DNA of 64,000 bases. It comes from Oehlia diaphana (taxonomy: Eukaryota > Glomeromycota > Glomeromycetes > Glomerales > Glomeraceae). The stretch spans positions 8,824 through 72,823 of the forward strand of contig QZLH01000479.1 of the NCBI GenBank assembly GCA_003833135.1, in the 5' to 3' direction. Below the pieces are notes generated by a model. The model was not told the origin of the DNA and searched no databases. It saw only the letters and a program-made list of their open reading frames with translations. Shown piece by piece: positions 10,824 to 24,071 of this stretch. Numbering within the stretch: position 1 is the first letter of the stretch; every line of letters begins with the position of its first letter. The translations under genes were made by a program, and so were the position numbers.

Positions 10824-12454
10824 TAAACGTATATATACTGTAATTGTGTAGTTAATAACAAAGATTATAAAAACAAAAAATTACGTGTCCTTCATATTTC
10901 AGTTTACAGTTTGCGCCTACAAAACCTTTATGTAATGGATATGAATACATTTTCCCTTATGGAATAACAAAGATCGAATTAATTTATCACTTAAATTAAA
11001 AAAAATGATTATTTATAATACTAATATAATCACAGCTATCGATAATAAAACCAGATTCAATTCTAATCTGCTCCTACAATTTCTTGGATCTCTTTTGCCT
11101 TTGCTGATATGTTTTCTTTTAGCCGTTAATGCATTTATTATTTCTTGAACATCTTCGAATATATTTTTCTTATGTATCGGTCTGTACCCACTAAATGTTG
11201 TGGTTTTTGAAATAAATTATAAGAATTTTGTTCTAAATATCCCAATTCAAAGAATATTTATGAAAAGTTTATGATCTTACCAGCAAAAATAACAGCAAGA
11301 GAAACGAAAAATCAAAATAAAAAATTTCAATTGCATGATTACAAAATTTATTTTTTCGAGAAATGAAAATTTTTTCGTTTATTTGCGTTACATGAATTGA
11401 TGCAAGATTTACGATTTTTTATTTCTGTTAGCTAAAATTATAATGAGATCTCTAAACTTATGAATTTTTTTATAAAATTATTTATTTTTCAAAAAAAAAA
11501 AATTGGTTTTTTTTTATTTCATTATTAGAATGAGAACTTTAAACACGGACTCATAAATATCCAATCCAAACCTTCGAATCAGGCCGTGCCTTTGCTTGTA
11601 ACACGACTTTTACTTTATTTGGGTCGATCATCATTACATTATTAGATACATTTATTATTAGAATTTGGTGAAACTGCCCGAATTATTACACTATATTAGA
11701 AGTTTTTAGAGATATAAATGGTTTTTTTCAATAACCTTTTTTTATTATTATTATAGAATTTGATGAAACATTTCTAATAAAATTTCATGCACGAATTCTA
11801 TTAAATAAAAGTATATTAGAATTTTTTATTGTCCTTCGTAAATTCAAAATGTGCAACATACTGTAAACAATCATTAGATATAAATGGCATATTATTATTA
11901 TTTATAGAATTTAGACATTTTAAATAAAAGATTACTGCATAAATGATTTTTGATCAATGATAAAAGATCAAAATATTAATAAAACTAATACTAGAATAGT
12001 TAGCAGTAAACAAATTAAATGATATAAACTTTGGAAATTTGGAAATTTTAAATAATAATAATTTAAATTTAATTATTATAGAGTTCGTTAAAACAAATAA
12101 AATTGGATCAACCTTTTGATAAAGTTATTTGGGCGTGTAATTTCTTTGTTTTTTTTTCATATCCTTTTGTTTGTTTTAGCCTGTGAAAGTATCACAAATT
12201 CAAAATCTATTCCTTTCTGTTTAGTAATACATGTAATCGTGCATTATATTCACTCATCAAAGTTATTAATTTGGAATTTTCAATAAAAAATTTAACTAAT
12301 AATGAGTACTTTCCGCGAAAGTAATAATCTTATTGTTAATTTCTGAAATAACACAGAACTTCAGATATTTAAAGGTCTGTTCTCCTTGTCTTTTTTCAAA
12401 TTATCAAAAATAAATATACAAACATATATATTTTAAAAAGTCTTTTAACAAAAT
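10824..12454. other. long AT-rich gap
   Basis: Mostly very AT-rich. On the minus strand near 11180-11065 a short coding-like stretch (NIFEDVQEIINALTAKRKHI) ends soon after a small shift. It may be a gene relic but cannot be assigned. Nothing else seen. Confidence 0.4.
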
Positions 12455-15400
12455 ATGGGTGAGGTTCTCATCGACGTTGTTAGAAATAACGACATATTTG
12501 CTGAGAACATCAAAGTTATAAATTGTTATCAAACAAAACGACATAATAATGTATTTGGAAAGATTGTAAACTATTTTAAACATAAAGACGAAGACTCAGA
12601 TGAAGATCTAGATAAAGACATGGATGAAAATGAATATTATGAAAAAGATGATAACATTAAGAAGAACGAAAGTTATCAAATAGCAATCAGCCAAAATGGA
12701 AAGTTTGCTGCTACATTCGATACAGGTAAAAAAATGCTAATGATTACCATTATAGTAAATAATTTAAAATTAAACATATTGATAAATTTTTGCTTTTATT
12801 TTTTACTTTGAATTAAATAATAAATAGCAAACCTTCTGATCAGTATACTACAGAACACTGATTATCGTCCATTTGTTTTCGGTAAGAAAAATTCCAGCAA
12901 TAAGAAAGAATTCAACAAACCCATTTATAAAATCATAAATTCTAAAATAAATGATATTAATAAAGAAACCAAAGATGACGATTACCCTTGTTTTTTAGAT
13001 GGTAACGAGAGTAAAACGAATGTTACATTTAGATGGTCTATTGATATATCAAATGAGTATGAAAAGAATGGCAAATATTTTGTTTTGGCTGCAATATCTC
13101 GAACGAATATTAATGAGGATATGAAAATAACAAAGAAAAAGAAAAAAGATAATTATAAAAAATCTGACGTTAAAAATGGCAATAAAAATAATAAAGGAAT
13201 CGCTATTTATCGTATTGAACTAGGAGGAGTGAATGAAAGTGAAAATGTAACTTGTTATTATTTTAATAACGTTTCAGGAATATATAAGTTTATAGAAAGT
13301 TCAAATGAAGAAAAGGAAGAAAGTTCAAATAAAGAAAAGGAAAATAAACTAAAGGGAAATAAACTAGAAAGACTTATTATATTGAATATTCATGGAATAC
13401 AAAATCTTGATGGTTGCATGAAACGACTTCTATCGTGTATTTACAATAAATATTTATTGGTCATACTATACAAAAAAGATATTGAATCGCTTGAAGGTAA
13501 ATTATTTCATAAATATAAATCGTCAGCAATTGTTTCAAAATATATTAATACAAAAGTGTTTTTTAGTTTATAATCTTGAAACAATGGAATTAGAAACTAC
13601 ATCAAAAAGATTCAAGAAAGAGGATGAATTATACGATTTTGTAAAGAGAAATGATTATAATATCTTTAATAAATTTACAGTTAGTAAATTACATCTTTGT
13701 TTTACTCAAGGAAATAATATTATTAAGTAAGTGTTACTTGTTAAATCATTTATTATTTCTTCAATAAAGTTTCATTTTACATTATTTTATTCACGTTTGT
13801 AGGTTATATTGTATGGAAAATGGTTTACAAATAGCATCAAAAAAATTTGAAGAAATAAAAAAAATACATTTATTGGAATTTATCGATAATGAAGAAAAAT
13901 TATTTATAATAGGCGATAACAAATGCTCGAATAAAGATGAAAAAAAGCTAAAATTTATAATTTGGGATTTATATGATACCGGAAAATATGAAGAAGTGAT
14001 GTTAGATGATTTTCTAATTACTAATATAGAGAATCTTGACGCTCATTTAGCCAGAACTTCGGGAAATATTTTACGAGTTGATGATGATGAATGGTTTCAT
14101 CAGTCATCAAAAAAGTTAAAGAAAAAATTGAAAATAAAAAAAAAAATAATGGTACAAGTTTAGAAATAGAATTAAATAAAATCCAATATAAAAAAGATAA
14201 AAAGCATAATATATTTTATGAGAATAATACAAAATTTGAGCCAATAGTTAATGAAAAAGAACCATGGATAAAAGATAATTATGAAAGAAATTCTTATTGT
14301 CTTTATTACAATGAAAATGAAACAGAAACAGAAACTATACAGCTTATTGTTGGCAGATCAACTGTTCAAATTTGGCGTCAAATTCGTAATAAAAACAAAG
14401 AACCTCAAGAAAACGAAAATGATTGTAAAAAAAACAAAGTTGAACTTCCTAACGAAGGAGAACCATTTCTTGAATATATATGGACAAATCGTATTCCAGT
14501 ACATCAAGAAAGTAAAAAAACAAAATTACATATTGAGGAGTTTAAAATGTTTAAATGTGAATCGAATGAACCGAATAGTAGTAGAATAAATGATTTTTGT
14601 TTAAAGGTTTTTTGGTATGAAAATGAAAAAATGGAAATACATGAAAAGATGGAAAGACGTGAAAAGGTGGAAATGATGAAAAAACGTGAACCGAGTGAAA
14701 AGATGAAAAAACGTGAAAAGTTAAAACGTGAAAAAGTAATTAAACGAAAAGATATTATTGAAAAATTTCGTGCAGTAAGACGTGCTTGCAAAGCATTAGA
14801 ACATCTTAATAAACGATATGTTAGTAAAGATCTTGTAGATAATTATGTCAGAGTACGCAATGTAAGTTGCTAAGTTGTTTAATTAAATTTTATTTGCCTT
14901 TAGAAAGTTAATTTATATATATTAATATACTTTGTTTGATTAAAAGTATGAGGAAATGATTACTTACATCAAACATATAATCTGGAAATTTATTAAAAAT
15001 GAGCCACAAAATTTTAAATTGTTAGATGTCCGACATAATGTTATGAAAAGTTTCATTCTTGGTGACTGTGATGATTTAATAAAATTTATATTATTTGGAG
15101 ATGAAGAAACTCCCAGAATTAAAAATAAAGAACTCGGACATATACCAAATAATAATTTATGGCCAGGAAAAAAGCTTTTAAAGGATGATGATCTCGATTT
15201 TGACGAAATAAAGGATGAAAGATTAAAAAATAAAGACAAAGTAGCATGGAATTGGCAATTTATCATTGTAAAGGTAGATGTTTAATAATTTATTAAACTT
15301 ATAAAATAGTATATCATTACCACAACTTTATTTTATTACAGATAAAGACACGAATATTGTTGCTTATCTTTTGGAATATTATTCTAAACATGCAATTTAT

Positions 15401-17342
15401 TGTGCTGGTTGGTTGCATACTGTTTCTAAGGCAATTCCTTTATTACTTGAATATAATTATGGTTCGTTTTTATCTTATTTTTATTAAAAACAATGTATGT
15501 GAAATTTATTAACTTTTTATACAGTATATAATATAGACAATTATGTAGAAAAGTTGTTCTTTAAAGAATGTTTTACAGGTCAAACTCAAGATTCTTTTGA
15601 AGTTCCAATAAAATTATTAAGTAATAACAAATTTAAAGCATTTGAAGTAGACAAACTGAAGTCTTATAAACATGAATCTTACAATGAAAAGAAAAAAGAA
15701 GAATTAAGATTATAGAATCACCATTATTACGAATAGTTCCTCTTCCTGGTTTTAATCAGAATAACATTAAAAAGAAAAAAGAGCATAATGTTTTTAAAAG
15801 AATATTGGATGCTATTCTATTTTTATTCATACCACGATGGTACAAAATTAAACAAAATGAGAAGATTAAATTAAGCCCTTTTTCTAGGATGGTACTGTGT
15901 AAGAATGATAATGTTTATAATAATCCAGCAATTGAAGCGATTATTAACTTAGATTGGCATGAAGCAAGAAATTATTTTATTGATATCTTTCTTCGATTTC
16001 TTATTTTTGCTATTTGTTTTGGATTAATTAGCTGGACATATTTGAATAATAATACTAATATTAATCAAAATTTTTTATTTATATTAATTGTTTTATTCTA
16101 TTATTTGGCAATTTATCTACTTATTACTGAATTATTGAAGTATATTTATCATGGATTTAAAAAATATTTTAGTGAAATATATTATATTTTTGGTGTAATT
16201 TCAATTATTATTTCCTGCAATAATAATATCAATAATGCTTAAAAATTCTGATAATATTGGAATTGTTAAAGAAATTGATTCAGAATTAATTTTGGGAATA
16301 TCATTCTCAATTTTCTTAATTTGGATTCAATTGGTATTTTTGTTTTGCAATTTCAGTTATTTTAAACTCTTTATATAAAATTAATTAACCAAATTTTACC
16401 AATTTTAGATTTTTTACCGCCTAGCACCATGTATGTAAAAATAAACTATTTTTTTAATGACATTCAGTTAATATATTATTAATTAATCACTTTATTATAG
16501 ATATTGGTATTTATATTTATCATTTCTTAATTATCTGCAAAGAGTTAATACCATTCTTTTTGGTTATAATGATTGTAATATTGGCATTTTCGCATACAAT
16601 GTATGGAGACTAATTTGTTTACATCTTCAGTTTTAAATTTCAACATGATTAATTTTTCCTTTATTTCACTTTATATAGGTTTTTGTTACTCAGAAATCCT
16701 GTGAATATTAGTACTAATGATTCTACATTTAGTGGAGTGGCTACAAATTCTTTAACAAATGAGTCACTTAATATTAAACTTAAATCCGATTTTGATCCCA
16801 CTTCAAATGACAATCCATATACATCTTTTTATAAAGCAATAATGACTACATATTTTTGGACTAGTGGTAATTGGATTCAAAGAGAAGAGTTTGATTTTTG
16901 GGCTGTTGATATATATACTTTTATTGCTAGTATATTCCTTGTAATAGTTTTACAAAATATGTTGATTGCTTTTATGAGGTAAACTTTTTCAAATTTGATA
17001 AATACAACTTATTTAATATTTTCTCTTATTTAATTGTTTTTCTTTTTCAGTGATGAATATAAAGATGTAAAAGGTAAAAGTAGACAAATTTTATTGAAAC
17101 ATAAAGCAAATCGCATAGCAGATTATGAAGCATTGCATCATTTTCATATATTTTCGAATGATGAAGAGAAACCAAAATTTATTTATTATATTGGTCAACC
17201 TAAAAATTATGAAGAATGGAATAATATAAGGAAGGCTAATGATAAATGTACTATTTATAAAGATTTAGTAGTAGGACATATTTCAACAAAATTTATTTTT
17301 GAGAAAAAAAATTATGATCATCGTTCAATTTGGAAATATTAA
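12455..17342 (+). pseudogene. propeller plus ion-transport-domain channel-like protein, frameshifted
   Basis: A multi-exon gene of the ion-transport (TRP/polycystin-like) type that is expanded in Rhizophagus. The N-terminal half is acidic and Lys/Asn rich, with WD40-propeller-like pieces (YQIAISQNGKFAATFDT, FRWSIDISNEYEKNGKYFVL, IIWDLYD). Membrane helices follow from about 15950 (FLRFLIFAICFGLISW, FLFILIVLFYYLAIYLL, ELIPFFLVIMIVILAFSH). The pore region is TTYFWTSGNWIQREEFDFWA with the last helix SIFLVIVLQNMLIAFM, then a cytosolic tail ending RSIWKY. Introns include 13727-13800 and 14861-14947. The frame breaks near 13560 (T-run), 14115 (A-run), 15280-15350, 15708 and 16215. The predicted role is a plasma- or endomembrane cation channel, but this copy appears dead unless the indels are errors. 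Confidence 0.72.
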
Positions 17343-17849
17343 TATGATAAATAGAGAGTTAACAGCAATTGGATTATTTATTTTAATAATGATTATTTGA
17401 TTGAAGTAGTTAAAACATTATGTAAATTTAAAATTTTAGCTTAAATAAATAATCGTAACTTTAATATTGTAAGCAAAGATTATCTTTTTATGGCTTATTT
17501 TATTTATTTTATATATTCTGAATTGATTTTTACCGGTAGTGATCATCACCGTTGGCCGGAATTATCAATTTTTACCGGCACTATGTTTTTTAATGCTGGT
17601 CGATCATCATAATTTCAGTCACCGGTTATCATCACCCCCGGTGATAGTTAGAAAAATTCTTCTGAATTTTTGTTTTTATTCATTGATTAAAAAAGGAGAA
17701 AGCCCAACATGGGAAACGTTATTTGATAAGCACATGCAAGCGCCTCTGATTAATACATCGGCAGACAAAAATAGCCGAAAGGAAATGAACTATTCATTTT
17801 GATTTCTCTAACCCGTGGGCAGCGAAGTCACGCGACTGTGGCGCAGTAA
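17343..17849. other. intergenic with CCGG-rich imperfect repeats
   Basis: Between 17529 and 17648 the motif TTTTTACCGG and GTGATCATCAC/ATCATCACC recur in both orientations, suggesting a degraded inverted-repeat element. No gene supported; the 87-codon ORF at 17539 has no recognisable domain. Confidence 0.35.
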
Positions 17850-18410
17850 CTATCCAAATTCTGCTTCAATAGCATCAATGTCATCCCAACTTAGCTTGTA
17901 GATTTGCGAAGCTGAAAATGACTTTATCAATTGTATCTTATCATACCCGATATCACTAAATAAATCATAAACCTTTCTTCCCCTTTCTATTCTCTTCTCA
18001 ATGGCATCTTTCGATAGGTCGCCCTCCTTCGGTCAAGACCTTCAGGAGATAGCCTATCTCATTTGCCTAGTTTGATAGGTTGTCTTTTTTCGAACTATAG
18101 TGTGAAAAAAGGGCCTCTTCCACTGGAAACAATTCCATATCTTTGACTGATGGACAGATAGGACACTTTTTGCGTGGATTGCCAATGCGATCATATGCGA
18201 ATCGCACGTCGCGATATCGTAATGCGCATTTCAAGTGATCGATCTCACACAACGTCTATGTTATTATCTTTTCATGCGATAATCTTCTATCCTAGCCCTG
18301 GCTCTTTTTCCACACACGTCCTATCTCTTAACAAACACACTATTATGCCTAGTACCTTTTAACTCTCCTACGCAATGTTTGTATTCTTCGGAATTTTCGA
18401 CTAAAGCCAT
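17850..18410 (-). pseudogene. unknown protein, one stop and one frameshift
   Basis: On the minus strand an ATG at 18410 opens MALVENSEEYKHCVGELK, followed by a GTACTAGG donor-like site. The next exon-like stretch (about 18247-18067) includes DHLKCALRYRDVRFAYDRIG and KKCPICPSVKDMELFPVEE. A TAG follows, then the same frame continues (ANEIGYLLKVLTEGGRPIE), and after a shift near 18005 comes IERGRKVYDLFSDIGYD and SWDDIDAIEAEFG with a stop at 17850. The sequence is less AT-rich and looks coding throughout. The CPIC motif could bind zinc, but I recognise no family. It is divergent from the intact nuclease-like gene at 18888. More minus-strand coding-like sequence (FFQEEENLICVTKDKVQRNV) lies at 18700-18575. 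Confidence 0.45.
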
Positions 18411-18784
18411 CTTGCTAAATTTTATGGAAACGGGAACCTCACTCGCCTGAGAGATCTAACCCGGAGAATAAAGCAAGAAATGCCAATCCCTGGACGACGT
18501 CACAAATTCACAATACTATATAGGTAGCCGAAAACATCAACATCATATCCCGCTTTCGTTTTTTGTTACAAACTCTCGAGATGCTTGATATTTTGAGCGA
18601 AACCTTCTAGTACGTTACGCTGGACCTTATCCTTCGTGACGCAAATAAGATTCTCCTCCTCCTGAAAGAATGAGTATAGTCGCGAGACTTGCAACGATGA
18701 TGATAGATTATTCATCATACCGTATTCATGTCACTTGCAAAAAAACCATTTTTTTTGAACTGCGGATCGATGTATCCCCCGCTT

Positions 18785-18796
18785 ATTTATATAACC
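18785..18796 (+). promoter_or_regulatory. TATA-like box upstream of the nuclease-like gene
   Basis: tatttatataac about 95 bp before the ATG at 18888, in an otherwise moderate-GC stretch (ccccc before it, cccctgc after). Placement suits a TATA element; no direct evidence of a transcription start. Confidence 0.4.
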
Positions 18797-18887
18797 CCTG
18801 CAGAACATATCATTTTCTTATTCATGATATAAATGAGATCAACAAATTAATCACTGTTTTCTATACTCTTAAAAATTACTCTTAAAA

Positions 18888-20122
18888 ATGGCTCGTGCAC
18901 ATACTTCAAACGATGTTTGGTGGTCAGAGAAGTTGAATAGTCTTGATAGATTTGACGGGATTTATCCAAAAATACCGAAAGAGCCGTTGGCAGAGAGAAG
19001 GTAGGTGTATGGAAATATTACTTATTACTTAATTAAGTACACTAATGTTGACTTGAATGCAGTTTACCTCTCCAAATTGGCTCAAGAATAACGATCAAAA
19101 ATTATAACACATTTCTTCTCAATCACGGATCATCCGGATACAAATTTTGGTTTCAGTTAAATAACGACAATAAAACTGGTAATGTGTACATAATTGATAT
19201 GGCCTCGGCTGTGCATGAGAAAGTTATTTCACGACTTCAGGAATTCTTTAAAGTTCCCAATAATGGAGTTGTCGATTTTCCTCCGATATCAGTCGATGGA
19301 CAAATTCGTAAGAGAATCTGTTCTATTCTAGTTGGCTTCTTGTTATTAAATTTCAATATTTATATAGTCTTTTCATATAGTTCACAATGTGCCCGGTGGA
19401 AACGGTGTTTGGGAAGCTCCTGATGTTTCGGTACAACCGGATATGGTCCTTGTTCCGAAACCTTCTACTTCCACAGTTGTACCTCGTCCTCCTGGTGATT
19501 TTAATGTATGTTGAGTTTGATATATATTATTGTATTTTGTTTTATATGTGATTTTAATTAATTATAGTATATATAGGGAAATCCCCATGCGCGCATAATG
19601 TGCGAGGTGGCTGTGGGTCAAGAAGCTAGTCGATTGAGTCAGAAATGTATATCTTGGATGCAAGAGCAGTACGTCCGTGATGTCGTCAGCATCAAGATTT
19701 TAGAACCAAGAAGAAATGTGCAAGAACCCGGAACTGGATATTTTTTCAGAACGATGACGGTACGATCTTACCTATTTTTATTCAATGTTCATTGCATCTC
19801 TTCATATATGATTAGTCTGATTTTTAAATATTAGGCAAAGCTTTATCGCCAAGGAATGGCAGTACAACAGTGGGATTTTGGGAACGCTAGAAAAAATTCA
19901 AGAGATCCTGTTGGCGATTTTACAAATGATCCCGCTCTTTGCAGAGCACCAAATGATCCAAATTTTCAAATAAGTATCCCTATTAGTGACGTGTTTTGGG
20001 ATCCCCCGTTCCCAATTCCACCTACATATATTCCAATGATTCCAACAAACGTAGCTGGTCATGCATTTAATATTGATTTGTATTTGATTCAAAGAATTGC
20101 TTTAAGATCTCATACTATGTAA
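18888..20122 (+). CDS. Uma2/PD-(D/E)XK nuclease-like protein, five exons, intact
   Basis: Exons 18888-19000, 19063-19307, 19381-19505, 19577-19759 and 19835-20122 join with matching phases (2, 1, 0, 0) into an uninterrupted 317-residue protein. All introns are GT-AG and 61-75 bp long. The central part reads QPDMVLVPKP, then HARIMCEVAVGQEASRLSQK and VSIKILEPR. This resembles the bacterial Uma2 (DUF820) branch of the PD-(D/E)XK fold: PD, then E-V before a small loop, a Lys helix, and a closing beta-strand. The usual Lys of E-x-K is replaced here (E-V-A), so catalysis is uncertain. The C-terminal 95 residues (PPFPIPPTYIPMIPTNVAGH) are Pro-rich and unassigned. It has no signal peptide or membrane helix. 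It lies alone between two ion-transport pseudogenes. Codon use is less AT-biased than its neighbours, which could mean selection or transfer. The gene model is strong; the family call is an inference. Confidence 0.75.
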
Positions 20123-20299
20123 GAAGCTTGAGCCTGCATTGCTAAAGTAGTATACGAAAAGTGAAATGGGATTATCCATTTTTTTTATTTTGTGCTTTAT
20201 GCTAATAAACAAGAGTACGGGATTGACTTTATTTATATACAGTAGTAGCCACGTAACATGCAAAAAATAAGTATAAAAATGTCTATTAACTTACAACTC

Positions 20300-22968
20300 A
20301 GTCAACCAAGCGAAATAAATGCGGGGCTTTGCCCATAATAATTTCTTCCATAAGTTTCCCACTTGAAATTAATTATTGCTTCTCCATTCCATGTATTATA
20401 GATATCTTTGCTTATTGTTTCTACAAATGGACTAGATTGAGGTTAAATAATTCAAAAAACCAATTATAACCTCGTGGATAATTAACAAATTTAATATAAG
20501 GAACTATAAAAGTAATCATTGATATTTTTTCTTTCGTTAATTTATTCAACAATATATAATAATAAAAAAAGGAAAAGATTTCCATAACAAAAATATTATT
20601 AATAAAATTATATTTTGCTAATATATAAAATATAATATAAATGAAAAAAAATGGTGAAAGTAAGATCATCATTAATATTACTATAATTCTTCGAATTGAA
20701 TAAGGTATTGACCAATTTTTTTCTAAATTGAAATTTTACATAAAAATATATTATATCTTGACCATAAAATAGATTTGGTTAAATCAATTAATTGAAGATA
20801 TCGAAAAGAATAAAGATGTAAATTATTGTGTTGTTCTATAATATAAAGAGGACGATCTATAATCATTGTGATTTCTAATGAATATTTTAAAACATATTCT
20901 GGATAATGTTTATTCAATAATGGCAATGTAGAAGTAATAATACTTAAAAATATCCTATTGTTTCCTAAATCTTCTTTAAACCGATTCATACATTTTTTAT
21001 AAATTTCTTCTATCAAATCTAATCTATGTTCATTAATTGCAAATGATAATAATTTATTACCATATTTCAAAAGATTCTCCCTATTATCTTTTACATATGA
21101 AATCCAATCATCACTTGTTTAAAAACTTTCATGACTTGGTAAAGGTAAATGATTTTGAAAAGTATAATAAGGTCGTAATAATATTTTAAAATCATTAAAA
21201 TTATCCAATCTTTCAAAAATTCTGCTTACACTAGTACAATAATTTTAAAAAATAATTTTCTTGTTTTCATCAAAATGATAAATTAATAAACCTATTGTTG
21301 TAATTAAAATAATATCATTATCAGTAATTAAATCTATTTTAAGCAATTTAATTTTTCGAATGAGAGAAACATTAAATTTCGTTGTTACTGTACAAGTTAA
21401 TTCCCAATCATCTATTACTTTTTTGAAAACTCGTAACATTATTTTATGACCATCAATTACTTTAACTTTCCAAACTTGTAATAATTCATCTGTTACTATA
21501 TGCTTTTCAAATAAATCTTTATTTCCTTGAGATATTTTTTTCTTACATTCATTTTTAGATTTTGATACTTCTTGAAATAATTCATGCATCTTATCTTTAT
21601 ATGTATTAAATAGATAAATATTTAAGTGTTCGTACGTTCCCTCGTTGATCTTATCATTAAAGTTTTTAATGTCAGAATCTTGAAATGATAATTTTATTTT
21701 TGATATATGATTTTCCAATTCAATCTTCCAAACATTTCCTCATCTGTAATTTGAATGCTTTCATACTTCGATTCCATAATTGAAATTTTATTATATAATA
21801 GAGGAAATAATGAAGGTAATGAAGGAAATAAATCATGATATTTCGTTAACTCATATAGTGAAGTATCTGAAAATGGAAGTATTAATTATTAAGATTATTT
21901 AGTATACATTTTAGTTTTGAAAATAAAATAAAATAAAATAAAATAATACCATTATTCATATCCAAAGAATCAATAGGAATTTCTAATTCAATAGATCGGA
22001 AGTAATAATTATTTTATCTACAAATAAACTTGCTATTACTGGAAACTCTGAAATTATTTTTAAGCTCCTGTATGCTGTAATGTGACTTTATAAAAATAAA
22101 TAATAATCAATTATATATACTTTGAATAATTTATAATTTTAACATAATAATTACCTTATTCTCCTCAAGTTCCTTATTGTAAAAATATTTTTATATCTTG
22201 TTTAGTATCAACGTCCCATTCATAAATGGAATTATTTGAAAATAAATAAAAATTTATTATATTTTGACATGTTTATCAATTCAAAATTTTCGGGTATCTT
22301 GTAATTTCTTTTACATAACCATTTTTTTATTTTTGGTTTTTGTTTTTATAGAAAATATCCAAATGATTTTATGCGATCTATGATTAAGAACACTGTATGC
22401 GCCCATTTACAATATAAAATATATTCCCCTTTCTGATTAAAGGTATGACATGCTTCATTAAAACTACCTGTAATTAAATCAAGTTCAATTTCCTGATCAA
22501 TTGAATATCAATTATTTCTAGGTTTGACAAATAATTAATTAAATAAATATATAATATTTATAAATAATTTAATAAATAAATAATACTTACTTGGATAACA
22601 CCTGTTACCCTTGTAAACTATATATGCAGTTTCTTATCATCGGAAACACATATGTGGTTTATATAATAATTATCTGGTATTTTTATTTCGGTAGTAATGT
22701 CTTCAGTAAGTTGTCCCTTTTCTTTACCTTTAGCAATCCAACCGACGATTGAATGATCTTTTGGATTATAAGTAACAACATATGTTTCATTTGGTGATAC
22801 TGCTATAATAGGTTTATCGATACGTGTTTTATTGATATCAACATCTTTTTCGTTATTGATATCTTTTTCGTTATTGATATCGGTTTTAATTTCAATTTTA
22901 TTAATTATATCGTAAATACTATCTTTATCATCGTTGATGTCTATGGAAATTTTTTCAAAATCCGCCAT
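20300..22968 (-). pseudogene. second ion-transport family gene, 3'-truncated and frameshifted
   Basis: Minus-strand relative of the gene at 12455-17342, starting at ATG 22968 (MADFEKISIDINDDKD). Propeller-like repeats follow (IIAVSPNETYVVTYNP, HSIVGWIAKGKEKG, ICVSDDKKLHI; then GEYILYCKWAHTVF and CKRNYKIPENFELI near 22300-22430). A helical middle region comes next (LSFAINEHRLDLIEEIYKKC, RIFLSIITSTLPLLNKHYPE, LTKSILWSRYNIFL). Two hydrophobic segments are at about 20670-20500, then SPFVETISKDIYNTWNGEA. Sequence identity stops near 20300, before the pore helices, so the channel part is absent. Several frame changes are evident, including near 22620, 22150, 21245, 20723 and 20447. With no pore it cannot act as a channel. 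Confidence 0.65.
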
Positions 22969-22979
22969 TAGAACTTAGG

Positions 22980-24071
22980 GAGCATAAATTTTATTTTATT
23001 ATTTTATTATATTTTTTATTGTTTTTAATTAATTTTTTTTTGGAAAAATTATAACAATTACTTATTTTTATATTAATAACGAGCTGTTTTTACGAATAAC
23101 AGAGGAGTTTACTACCTTCTCCATTATGAGATCAAATTTAGAATCATTTATTAATGTTTACATGTAAGGCTAAAATTTTTCATTGTAAGTAGCTTGCAAA
23201 GAAAAAAAAAAGATTATGGATTTGTTTATTGTTTGTATTTTTTTGCATAAGTGTTATGATCAAAAATTACACGATTAAGACGATAAGTCTTTTTAGGAAA
23301 AAAGTGAGCGACTTTTATAATAAAAAAAACTGATGTAACTTTGTTTTATATGCATTCTGCAGGTACAAATTGTTTAAAATTTTCAAAAAAAAAAAATAAT
23401 TTTATTTCTTTAAATTTGAATTATTTTATTGTATTACTTTCGGGACAATATTAAAACTCTTAAACTGAAAAAAGGAAATAAAACAAGGAGTACCCAACCT
23501 CCATTATTTGTACCACAAGGACATATTTTTGCTAATGATATAAAATACACAATAATACCTTTCTTGGTTGCGTAGGCTTTTGCAGATATAAAAATTTGCA
23601 AAAATATGAATCTTTGACCCGTCACATGTATTAATCTTTGAATACACCATGAATAGGATCGACAACTTGCATGGTCAACTCATATATTTGCTTGTGTGCA
23701 TCAAAATCAAAATAAATATGCCGTCTAAGTATTAATTAAGCAGCAAAGTAAATCCTGATTATCGCATTGTCCTCGTCAACTGCTTTTTTTTCTGATACCC
23801 GATTTCCATTCCTTAAACAATGCCCTTTATGTGTATCCATTCAAATACAAATAGCTTACGTCAGAACGATAATGTATTAGATCTAGTATATAAATGGATC
23901 ATGGTGCGACATTCTGGAATGTGAGCTAATTTTTCGTTTCTCGATATGGTTTGATAACAAAATTCTTTGTTTTTTTTAAATTATGATGGTTTTTCCTATT
24001 GAAGCTATATTTACTTTATAAACAATATGTTTAAAATTATTTAATTTTCTTTTAAAGAATTTATCAAACTT
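22980..24071. other. AT-rich intergenic DNA
   Basis: A minus-strand 63-codon ORF at 23434-23625 contains IVYFISLAKICPCGTNNGGW and could be a lone exon, but no partner was found. Otherwise nothing recognisable. Confidence 0.4.
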
